From assembly GCA_018263585.1 (NCBI GenBank), contig JAANWZ010000017.1, positions 1-39,337 of the forward strand: 39,337 nt of DNA. The letters are read 5' to 3'. Below the pieces are notes generated by a model. It was given only the letters and a program-made list of their open reading frames with translations. It made no database searches and had not been told where the DNA came from. Source of the DNA: Calditrichota bacterium. Lineage in GTDB: Bacteria; Electryoneota; Electryoneia; Electryoneales; Electryoneaceae. The position numbers and the translations under genes are program-made. Numbering within the stretch: position 1 is the stretch's first letter; every line of letters begins with the position of its first letter. This document shows positions 7,181 to 13,670 of the stretch, piece after piece.

Positions 7181-8691
7181 TCCGGGCCCGCCGTGACAAG
7201 CTCGCGAAGCTCGTCGCGGCCGGCGTGGAGAGCTACCCGTACCGGTTCGAGCGCACGCACCGTGTCGCCGACCTGCTCGCGCGGTTCGACGAGCTGAGAC
7301 AGGCGGGCGAGCAGGTGACGATCGCCGGGCGTGTCGCCGCGAAGCGCGTGATGGGGAAGGCATCGTTCGCCCACGTGCAGGACGATTCCGGCCGGGTTCA
7401 AATCTACCTGCGCCGCGACGAGATCAACCCGCCGGGCGTCTCGGACCCGGAGACGGCGCCGTATTCGCTGTTCAAGACCGCGATCGATCTCGGCGACTGG
7501 ATCGGCGTGCGCGGGGCGTTGATGGTGACGAAAACCGGCGAACGCACGCTCCATGTCCGCGAATGGACGCTGCTCGCGAAGTGCATCCGCCCGCTCCCGG
7601 TGGTGAAGGAAGAGGCCGAGACCGGGCGCCGCTACCACGAGTTCTCCGACCCGGACGAACGTTACCGCAACCGCGCGCTCGACCTCGTCGTCAACCCGGA
7701 CGAGCGCGAGGTGTTCCGCATTCGCGCGCGGATGATTTCGCTGATGCGCCGGTACCTCGATGAAGCCGGGTTCCTCGAGGTGGAAACGCCGGTGCTGCAG
7801 CCGCTTTACGGCGGCGGCTCCGCGCGCCCGTTCACCACCCACCACAACCAGTTGCACAAAGATCTTTACTTGCGCATCGCGGACGAGCTGTACCTGAAGC
7901 GGCTGATCGTCGGCGGGCTCGATCGCGTGTACGAGATCAGCAAGGACTTCCGCAACGAAGGCGTGGACCGCATCCACAACCCCGAATTCACGATGATGGA
8001 GTGCTACGCCGCGTTCGCGGACTACACGTTCATGCTCGAGCTCGTCGAGCGGATCGTGAGCGGGATCGTCGGCGACATCCACGGCACGCGCGAGATCCGG
8101 TACGGCGGCGGGTCGCTCGATTTCACGCCGCCGTGGCCGCGCGTGCGCTTCTTCGACGCGCTCGCTGAAAAAACCGGCCGCGCGTTGATCGACGCCGATC
8201 TGTCCGAACTGCGCGCGGTCGCGGACGAGTTCGGCGTCGAGGTCCCGGACAACGCCGGGCGCGGGAAGCTGCTCGACGAACTGTTCGGGGAGCTCGTCGA
8301 GCCCGGGTTCGACCGGCCGACGTTCGTGATCGACTATCCGATCGAACTGTCACCGCTCGCGAAGAGGCACCGTCACGACCCGCGGCTCGTGGAACGGTTC
8401 GAAGCGATCGCGGGCGGCTGCGAGATCGCGAACGCGTTCAGCGAGCTCAACGACCCGGACGATCAGCGCGCGCGATTCGAGGAACAGCAGCGGCTGCGTG
8501 GAGCGGGCGACGAGGAGGCGATGCCGCTCGACGACGACTACCTCGCCGCGCTCGAGCTCGGCCTGCCACCGACTGCCGGACTCGGAGTCGGCGTGGACCG
8601 GCTCGCGATGCTGCTCACGAACCGCTCGTCGATCCGTGACGTGATCCTGTTCCCGCTGCTCAGGGATCGGGATGGGGAGGATGAGCGTTGA
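7159..8691 (+). CDS. lysS: Lysyl-tRNA synthetase, class II
   Basis: The 510-residue enzyme charges tRNA-Lys. An N-terminal OB-fold anticodon-binding domain (about residues 45-150, from VTIAGRVAAKRVMGKASFAHVQD) is followed by the class II catalytic domain with motif 2 (FRNEGVDRIHNPEFTMME) and motif 3 (GLGVGVDRLAMLL). Length is normal for bacterial LysS. The ATG at 7159 lies inside the end of alr behind GAGGGAGAGG, which fixes the start and suggests coupling. The gene ends at 8691, where intergenic repeats begin. Confidence 0.97.
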   Translation: MEARDDLIRARRDKLAKLVAAGVESYPYRFERTHRVADLLARFDELRQAGEQVTIAGRVAAKRVMGKASFAHVQDDSGRVQIYLRRDEINPPGVSDPETAPYSLFKTAIDLGDWIGVRGALMVTKTGERTLHVREWTLLAKCIRPLPVVKEEAETGRRYHEFSDPDERYRNRALDLVVNPDEREVFRIRARMISLMRRYLDEAGFLEVETPVLQPLYGGGSARPFTTHHNQLHKDLYLRIADELYLKRLIVGGLDRVYEISKDFRNEGVDRIHNPEFTMMECYAAFADYTFMLELVERIVSGIVGDIHGTREIRYGGGSLDFTPPWPRVRFFDALAEKTGRALIDADLSELRAVADEFGVEVPDNAGRGKLLDELFGELVEPGFDRPTFVIDYPIELSPLAKRHRHDPRLVERFEAIAGGCEIANAFSELNDPDDQRARFEEQQRLRGAGDEEAMPLDDDYLAALELGLPPTAGLGVGVDRLAMLLTNRSSIRDVILFPLLRDRDGEDER

Positions 8692-9066
8692 GCGGCGAGC
8701 GGCGGGTGGCTCGGGGCTTCAGCCCTGCGTTTCATACACATCCTCGTGCCCGCGCTCGCTCGTCAAGCGCGGCGCATTCCGGGGACGCTTGCTGGCAAGC
8801 GTCCCCTGCCCGTCCGATCAACCGCGGTGACGGCTGCGCCGTCCCCGCGGGCACACTCCGAGAAGAGTGGGCCGGTTGCTCTGCAGCGCGCAGCGGTGTC
8901 TCGCGGGAGAACACGCGGAGGGTTGACTCCGGACCGTGGTACGGGCGCTATGTTGCTGCTGCGACGGTCGAACCGATCACGCGCGGTCTCTGGTGGACCC
9001 CGCCGGCCCGCGGTGGGAGTGCCGCCAGTGGTGCGGCGTGGATCACGCAAACGAGGAGGTAAGAGA
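8692..9066. repeat. Intergenic palindrome cluster
   Basis: This gene-free stretch contains a GGCTCGGGGCTTCAGCC palindrome (8707-8723) and a degenerate GCGCTCG/CAAGCGC hairpin (8752-8770). A perfect 12-bp palindrome follows, GGGGACGCTTGC/GCAAGCGTCCCC, at 8781-8806, then a segment of the GATCAACCGCGGTGACGG...CCCGCGGGCA family at 8817-8852. Related copies occur at 15660-16057, 31461-31506 and 35740-35775. From 8870 to 9050 I see nothing specific. Confidence 0.7.
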
Positions 9067-9243
9067 ATGAAGAAACTGTGGCCTGCGGCGGTGGTTGCCG
9101 CTTTCCTGATGCTTGGCGGTTTCGCGTCCGCCGACCGCCGGCCGGCGCCGGCAACCGGCGAACAGAGCGCCGGTTACACGTGTCCGGTGACGGGGGAGGA
9201 ACTCCCGTGCCCGGAGTGCTGCCCGTACCCGGACGAACAGTAG
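9067..9243 (+). CDS. Small exported cysteine-rich protein
   Basis: This 58-residue protein starts with a clear signal peptide (MKKLWPAAVVAAFLMLGGFASA, cleavage after ASA near residue 22). The mature part is only about 36 residues and ends in CPVTGEELPCPECCPYPDE, with four cysteines in ten residues plus one earlier. The Shine-Dalgarno sequence GAGGAGG is strong, and an intrinsic terminator follows 25 nt after the stop, so it is a complete single-gene unit rather than a chance frame. I do not recognise the family; metal binding or disulfide bonding are possibilities only. Confidence 0.72.
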   Translation: MKKLWPAAVVAAFLMLGGFASADRRPAPATGEQSAGYTCPVTGEELPCPECCPYPDEQ

Positions 9244-9267
9244 GCGAAGCGTGCGTGACGACACGGC

Positions 9268-9296
9268 ACCGGCGGCCTGTGCCGCCGGTTTCTTTT
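9268..9296 (+). terminator. Intrinsic terminator after the small exported protein gene
   Basis: ACCGGCGGC (9268-9276) pairs with GCCGCCGGT (9281-9289) around CTGT, and the stem runs into TTTCTTTT. Confidence 0.88.
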
Positions 9297-9366
9297 CGTG
9301 CGCGGTTGTCGCCGGGTTGCGCTGTTTCGCGGCGAACGGATTGTGCCATCGGCGCTCAGATCTGCC

Positions 9367-9374
9367 TATATTCG
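9367..9374 (+). promoter_or_regulatory. -10 box TATATTCG upstream of the ROK kinase gene
   Basis: TATATTCG lies 82 nt upstream of the ATG at 9456, just after the terminator at 9268-9296, so it is the likely promoter of a new unit. A TTG occurs at 9341-9343. Confidence 0.45.
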
Positions 9375-9455
9375 CCCCGCCGGGGGCGCACGGCAGAGCC
9401 ACACAGGAACAACGGGTTCGGTCGGGCGTATTGACGGCGACACACGGACGGGGGC

Positions 9456-10412
9456 ATGAGCAGCGGCAACTCCACGCACGTGCTCGGCATCGATCTCGGC
9501 GGCTCCTCGATCAAGTGGGGGCTGGTTGCGCGGGACGGGACGATTGTCCGCGAGGACGTGATCCCGATGCGCTCGCGTGCGCCGGACGACGTGATCGCGG
9601 CGATCGCGGACATTGTCGCGGGCTCGCATCGGAGCGCGGGCCGTGACATCGCCGCGGCCGGGATCGGGTCGCCGGGGTTGATCGACGCGTCGCGAACGAT
9701 CGTGCGCACCTCGCCGAATTTCCCCGACTGGGAGGATGTGCCGCTCGTCGAACACGTCCGCGAGCGCGCCGGGATCGACGTGCCGATCGTGCTCGAGAAC
9801 GACGCGAACGTGCTCGTTTATTCGGAGACGCGCTGGGGGGCTGCGGCCGGGATGAAACACGTGGTCGTGCTCACGCTCGGCACGGGCGTCGGCGGCGGCG
9901 TGATCGTGGACGGCAAACTGTTGCGCGGAGCCGGCGGAGGCGCGGGCGAGCTCGGACACATCCCGCTCGACATCAACGGGCCGCCGTGCGGGACGAACGT
10001 GAAGGGCAGTCTCGAGTCGTACTGCAGCATCGATGGCGTGATGCGCGAGGCGCGGGAAGTGTACAACCCGGACGCTCCGCCGGCCGACCCCGGCGCGCTC
10101 ACCGAGGCCGCCGACCGCGGCGACGAGCGCGCGCTGGAAGTGTGGCGCAGGATCGGGCACTACCTCGGCGCGGGAGTCGCGGCCCTGATCAACGTGTTCA
10201 ACCCGGAGGCGGTGCTCGTCGGCGGCGGAATCTCGGGAGCGGGAGAGCACCTGTTCGGCCCGGCGCGTATGACCGCGCGCTCCCGATGCTTCGCCGCGAA
10301 CTGGGCCGACTGCAAGTTCGCGCGCGCGAAACTGCGGCACAAAGCCGGCCTGCTCGGCGCCGCCGCGATGGCGTTTGACGTCGCGGACATCGACACGGTC
10401 GCGGGAGTGTGA
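9456..10412 (+). CDS. ROK family sugar kinase (glucokinase-like)
   Basis: The 318-residue protein is a ROK kinase; most phosphorylate glucose or N-acetylated amino sugars with ATP in the cytosol. The ATP-binding start is GIDLGGSSIKWGL. ENDANVLVYSE carries the catalytic Asp, GTGVGGGVIVDGKL is the second phosphate motif, and GELGHIPL gives the conserved His. In the following zinc site, CxCGxxGC, only C178 is kept; T180 and S185 replace the other two Cys at unchanged length. GACGGGGGC precedes the ATG. It is followed 84 nt downstream by the TPR lipoprotein gene, with its own promoter box. Substrate unknown. Confidence 0.85.
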   Translation: MSSGNSTHVLGIDLGGSSIKWGLVARDGTIVREDVIPMRSRAPDDVIAAIADIVAGSHRSAGRDIAAAGIGSPGLIDASRTIVRTSPNFPDWEDVPLVEHVRERAGIDVPIVLENDANVLVYSETRWGAAAGMKHVVVLTLGTGVGGGVIVDGKLLRGAGGGAGELGHIPLDINGPPCGTNVKGSLESYCSIDGVMREAREVYNPDAPPADPGALTEAADRGDERALEVWRRIGHYLGAGVAALINVFNPEAVLVGGGISGAGEHLFGPARMTARSRCFAANWADCKFARAKLRHKAGLLGAAAMAFDVADIDTVAGV

Positions 10413-10454
10413 TCCGCGGCGAAATTGTGTTGCGCCCGCGCCGCGATTCGAGCT

Positions 10455-10462
10455 TACATTCG
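10455..10462 (+). promoter_or_regulatory. -10 box TACATTCG before the lipoprotein gene
   Basis: TACATTCG lies 34 nt upstream of the ATG at 10497, with a TTG at 10430-10432 about 22 nt further up. It fits the box seen before other genes of the window. Confidence 0.4.
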
Positions 10463-10496
10463 GACCCTGGCATAACGAGACACGGGGAACCAAGCG

Positions 10497-10940
10497 ATGC
10501 AACGGTATTCTCTGGCCGCGGTGACGGCTGTAATCGCGATCGGACTGATCGCCGGCTGTTCCAGCGGACCGAGCGAGGAAGAACTGTTCACCCAGGCGAA
10601 AAAAGCCCAGGAAGCGCGCGACTTCTACGGCGCGGTGGACGCGTACAAGCAGGTGGTCTCCAACTACCCGAACGGCGACCGCGCCGACGAAGCGCAGTTC
10701 ATGGTCGGCTTCCTCTACGCCAACGACATCCGTGACGTGGAGAAGGCGAAGGACGCGTACGAGACGTTCCTCGAGAAGTACTCGGCGACCAGCGACAGCG
10801 GGATGGTGCTGTCCGCGAAATGGGAGCTGGCGAACCTCGGCAAGGAGATCGAGGACATCGAAGAGGTGATGAAGTTCGCCCGGGAAGCGCAGGGCGAAAC
10901 GGAAACCACCGACGAACAGGAGGCGGGGGGCGGCGAATAA
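10497..10940 (+). CDS. TPR-containing lipoprotein (BamD/YbgF-like)
   Basis: The 147-residue protein has a lipoprotein signal with the lipobox LIAGC (Cys at about residue 21), so it should be anchored to an outer or inner membrane. It carries tetratricopeptide-like repeats: EELFTQAKKAQEARDFYGAVDAYKQVVSNYPNGDRADEAQF, then a second unit from DVEKAKDAYETFLEKYS. It ends in an acidic tail. This is the pattern of BamD, YbgF and similar assembly scaffolds, but it is shorter than BamD (about 240) and has too few repeats to assign that role. GGGGA precedes the ATG, and a terminator follows at 10968. Confidence 0.8.
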   Translation: MQRYSLAAVTAVIAIGLIAGCSSGPSEEELFTQAKKAQEARDFYGAVDAYKQVVSNYPNGDRADEAQFMVGFLYANDIRDVEKAKDAYETFLEKYSATSDSGMVLSAKWELANLGKEIEDIEEVMKFAREAQGETETTDEQEAGGGE

Positions 10941-10967
10941 CGGCCGGTCCTCGTTCCAGATGTGAGA

Positions 10968-10996
10968 GGCGGGCGCTCAGCGCTCGCCTTTCTTTT
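10968..10996 (+). terminator. Intrinsic terminator after the lipoprotein gene
   Basis: GGCGGGCGC (10968-10976) pairs with GCGCTCGCC (10980-10988) with one G-T pair and the loop TCA, followed by TTTCTTTT. Confidence 0.88.
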
Positions 10997-11042
10997 GTCG
11001 TCGCGGACCGGCGCGCAGCCGGGGCCGCCCGCCGCGCGCAAC

Positions 11043-11174
11043 GTGTCATCCTGAACCTCCGCACGTCAGTTTGTGCGGGGGTGAAGGATCTCGAGAAGAT
11101 ACGGTCCCCCGTCCGGTGGTCGAGATCCTTCACTGCGCGCGGCAAACGAACGCCGCGCTTGTTCAGGATGACAC
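11043..11174. repeat. Complete cloverleaf palindromic element (132 bp)
   Basis: The terminal arms are GTGTCATCCTGAAC (11043-11056) and its exact reverse complement (11161-11174). Inside lie two side hairpins. The left is CCGCAC/GTGCGG around GTCAGTTT (11059-11078). The right is GCGCGGC/GCCGCGC around AAACGAAC (11137-11158). A perfect 14-bp inner stem GTGAAGGATCTCGA (11081-11094) / TCGAGATCCTTCAC (11120-11133) closes a 25-nt loop. No gene is inside. This is the best preserved copy of the main repeat family of the window. Confidence 0.85.
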
Positions 11175-11184
11175 TCTTACAGGC

Positions 11185-11498
11185 CCGCGGTTGCTCGCAA
11201 CCGCGGCTCATCCGACGTCTGGCTATCCTTGACTGAAGTCAACGGCAAGGGTAAGTGGATGAGACCCGAGGCTGAAGCCCCGGGCCACCCGCCGGCACAG
11301 AAGGCACTTGACCTGTGTACATGACAGGATGACACTCCGGGCCGCGTCAACAGAAACAAAGGGCCGCGCGGCTCAAGATGACACATCCGCCTTGCCCCCG
11401 ACTTCAGTCGGGGATCCGGGGATTGTCAGGAGGCGAGTGCTCGATTCCTTGACTGAAGTCAAGGACAAGGCCCGGGCACAGGAACCTGCGGCCGGGGG
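11185..11498. repeat. Cluster of short palindromes of several families
   Basis: CCGCGGTTGC/GCAACCGCGG at 11185-11206 is of the TTGC..GCAA family. CCTTGACT/AGTCAA at 11228-11242, CCCCGACT/AGTCGGGG near 11397-11414 and CCTTGACT/AGTCAAGG at 11451-11468 form a GACT..AGTC family. A GAGGCTGAAGCCCC palindrome lies near 11268. Two worn copies of CAGGATGACAC occur at 11325-11335 and 11368. The block lies between convergent genes (lipoprotein gene and the membrane protein gene). Confidence 0.7.
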
Positions 11499-12149
11499 TC
11501 ACGGCGTGCCGCGGCGCGGTTGCTCGCGCGGGTCGGACTTTCGTTTCCGGTCCCGCTGTTTCAACTCCTCCGCGAGCGGTTTCGCCTGTTTCGCATCTGA
11601 CGGCTTCGACTTTCCGCCCGCCGCCGGCTTTGCCTTCTCCGAGCCGGGGACAGCGCCGCCGAACCGGCCCGGGAACCGGCGGTTGAGGATCACGAGCAAC
11701 TCGGCGACAGACTTGCTGTCGTAGAACTCGGGGTGCACGCGGATCGTGTCGCCGGGAAACCTGAGCGTGATCAGGCGGCTGCTCGGACGGTACGTTCCGC
11801 CCGGCATCCGCCGGCCCCGTCGCATCCGCAGATCGCCGCTGCGGAGCTCGTCGTACGGGTGCCAGCGCGAGCTCCCGCTCACCGCGTTCACGACCCCGAT
11901 CCCGCGCTCGTTGTAGTAGATGCGCGTGAGATACAGCTGGGCGAGCAGAAACAGCGCAACCGCGGCGAGCAGGCCGGCGACAATCCACCCCTCCGGCTTC
12001 TTCAGCCACTCGGCGAGCGTGTCGCGGAACCCGTCATCAGCGAGCACGACCCCGAGCCCGGCGAACACCGGGACCAGCCGTCCCAGGCTCGGCTTCAGCC
12101 GGCGCAGGTTCGTCTGCAGCGGAAACGGACCGTACGGTTTCGCCGCCAT
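11499..12149 (-). CDS. Membrane protein with PH-like domain
   Basis: This 216-residue protein has two hydrophobic segments (about residues 24-40 and 54-74, the latter GWIVAGLLAAVALFLLAQLYL). A compact beta-rich region follows, from ERGIGVVNAVSGSSRWHPYDELRSGDLRM to LITLRFPGDTIRVHPEFYDSKSVAELLVIL, which has the look of a bacterial PH (bPH/YcxB-like) domain. The tail is basic (KSKPSDAKQAKPLAEELKQ) and may be cytosolic. The ATG at 12149 follows AAGGAGGAGA, a strong ribosome binding site. Function unknown. It is convergent with the lipoprotein gene and divergent from the aldo/keto reductase. Confidence 0.62.
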   Translation of the reverse strand: MAAKPYGPFPLQTNLRRLKPSLGRLVPVFAGLGVVLADDGFRDTLAEWLKKPEGWIVAGLLAAVALFLLAQLYLTRIYYNERGIGVVNAVSGSSRWHPYDELRSGDLRMRRGRRMPGGTYRPSSRLITLRFPGDTIRVHPEFYDSKSVAELLVILNRRFPGRFGGAVPGSEKAKPAAGGKSKPSDAKQAKPLAEELKQRDRKRKSDPREQPRRGTP

Positions 12150-12528
12150 CGCATCTCCTCCTTTTCCTCAAACGTAATCACGGGAATCCCCGTCGTGCAG
12201 TTCCGCGCGGAGCAGTGCCGGTAAACGTACGGGCCGGGAAACTGCCGGCCGGGAACTGCGAGGGGTGTCTGACAACGGGTTGCCCGCCCGGCCGGCGTGA
12301 TCCCGGTCACGCTGCGGCCGGGATTGTGCGCCGGTCGGTGTTCGGAAGTCACAAGTTCCACCACGCCCGCCGGGATCCAGCGGGATCACCGCGGCTCACA
12401 CCCCCTTGAATGCCGCTCGTCAAGCACGCGGTTGAGACCCGGGCATCCCGGGCGGAGTCGGTCGCGCTTCCGCCCCGGCCGCGTACTCGGTCTCTCCCCG
12501 CCCATCTGTCAACGTGCCGGCGCTCGCG
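12150..12528. other. Divergent intergenic region
   Basis: No gene is supported here. A CCCGCCGGGATCCAGCGGGATCACCG-type segment at 12367-12402 resembles one at 15690-15728 and belongs to the intergenic repeat pool. A GCCGG-rich stretch at 12280-12320 may be palindromic. The leftward promoter of the membrane protein gene should lie at 12160-12300 but I cannot place it. Confidence 0.45.
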
Positions 12529-12536
12529 TACCTTCG
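12529..12536 (+). promoter_or_regulatory. -10 box TACCTTCG before the aldo/keto reductase gene
   Basis: TACCTTCG lies 61 nt upstream of the ATG at 12598, and AGAGGAGGAGG follows as ribosome binding site. Confidence 0.4.
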
Positions 12537-12597
12537 CCTCCCCCTGCTTACTTGCCGGCGGACCGTTACCTGACGGCTGAATCAGAGGAGGAGGACG

Positions 12598-13593
12598 ATG
12601 CAGACCCGTCAACTCGGCGACAGCGAGCTTCGGCTTACGGAGGTCGGCTTCGGTGCGTGGGCGCTCGGCGGCGGCGGCTGGGCGTTCTCCTGGGGGGCGC
12701 AGGATGACCGTGAATCGGTCGCCGCGATCCGCCGCGCGCTCGAGCTCGGGATCAACTGGATCGACACGGCGGCGGTCTATGGCCTCGGCCACAGCGAGCA
12801 GGTCGTCGCGAAGGCGCTCGCGGGCGTCCCCCGTGGCGACGTGATCATCGCGACGAAATGCTCGCTCGTCTGGGACGACAACGGTAACATCAGCGACAGC
12901 CTGAAGGCGGAAAGCGTACGCCGTGAGTGCGAAAACAGCCTGCGCCGCCTCGACACCGACCACATCGACCTGTACCAGATCCACTGGCCGAACGACGAGG
13001 AGCGGATCGAAGAGGGCTGGGCCGAGATCGGCCGGCTCATCGAGGAGGGCAAGGTCCGTTACGGCGGCGTCTCGAACTTCCTCGAACGGCATCTCGAGCG
13101 CGCGCACAGGGTCCGCCCGGTCGCGAGCCTGCAGCCGCCGTATTCCATGCTGCGGCGCTGGATCGAGGACGCGGAGATGCGCTGGTGCGCCGAACACGGC
13201 GCCGGCATCGTCTGCTACAGCCCGATGCAGGCCGGCCTGCTCACCGGCAGCTTCACCCCGGAGCGGGTTCAGGACGAGGACTGGCGCCGGCAGTCGAAGG
13301 AGCACACCGAGCCGAACCTGTCGGTCAATCTGTGGTTCGTCGAGCAACTGCGCCCGATCGCGGAGAAGTACGGGAACACGGTCGCTCAGCTCGCGATCGC
13401 GTGGACGCTGCGCCGTGACGAGGTCACGAGCGCGATCGCCGGCGCGCGCCGTCCCGCGCAGATCGAGGAGACGAGCGGCGGCGCCGGATTCACGATCGAC
13501 CACGCCGACCTGCGCCGCATCGACGCGCTGCTCGACGAACGCGAGCGGCGCGTGCGTGACGCCGGCGGATACGTGTTCGAGCTGCGGCGGTAG
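12598..13593 (+). CDS. Aldo/keto reductase
   Basis: The 331-residue protein is an NADPH-dependent TIM-barrel oxidoreductase acting on carbonyl compounds in the cytosol. The catalytic tetrad is visible: Asp in NWIDTAAVYGLGHSE, Tyr in the same motif, Lys in VIIATKCSL, and His in LYQIHWP. GKVRYGGVSNF and the C-terminal cofactor-binding part (AIAGARRPAQIEE) are typical. The ATG follows an AGAGGAGGAGGACG ribosome binding site. The S9 peptidase gene starts 77 nt downstream behind its own promoter box. The substrate cannot be told. Confidence 0.93.
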   Translation: MQTRQLGDSELRLTEVGFGAWALGGGGWAFSWGAQDDRESVAAIRRALELGINWIDTAAVYGLGHSEQVVAKALAGVPRGDVIIATKCSLVWDDNGNISDSLKAESVRRECENSLRRLDTDHIDLYQIHWPNDEERIEEGWAEIGRLIEEGKVRYGGVSNFLERHLERAHRVRPVASLQPPYSMLRRWIEDAEMRWCAEHGAGIVCYSPMQAGLLTGSFTPERVQDEDWRRQSKEHTEPNLSVNLWFVEQLRPIAEKYGNTVAQLAIAWTLRRDEVTSAIAGARRPAQIEETSGGAGFTIDHADLRRIDALLDERERRVRDAGGYVFELRR

Positions 13594-13632
13594 CCGGTCC
13601 GGCATACCTTTGTCCGCGCCGGGGCCGTGCGG

Positions 13633-13640
13633 TATCTTTC
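13633..13640 (+). promoter_or_regulatory. Promoter: TTG - 20 nt - TATCTTTC before the S9 peptidase gene
   Basis: TATCTTTC at 13633-13640 has a TTG at 13610-13612, a spacing like that of Bacteroidetes promoters. The ATG is 30 nt downstream of the box. Confidence 0.55.
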
Positions 13641-13670
13641 CGGCATCCGATCACTCTCACGGAGGCCGTC

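Noticed and set aside
11043-11174. Cloverleaf element as a tRNA-like or known RNA gene
   Set aside because: The arms are far too long, there is no acceptor/anticodon/T-arm pattern, and both ends are exact inverted copies as in mobile elements.
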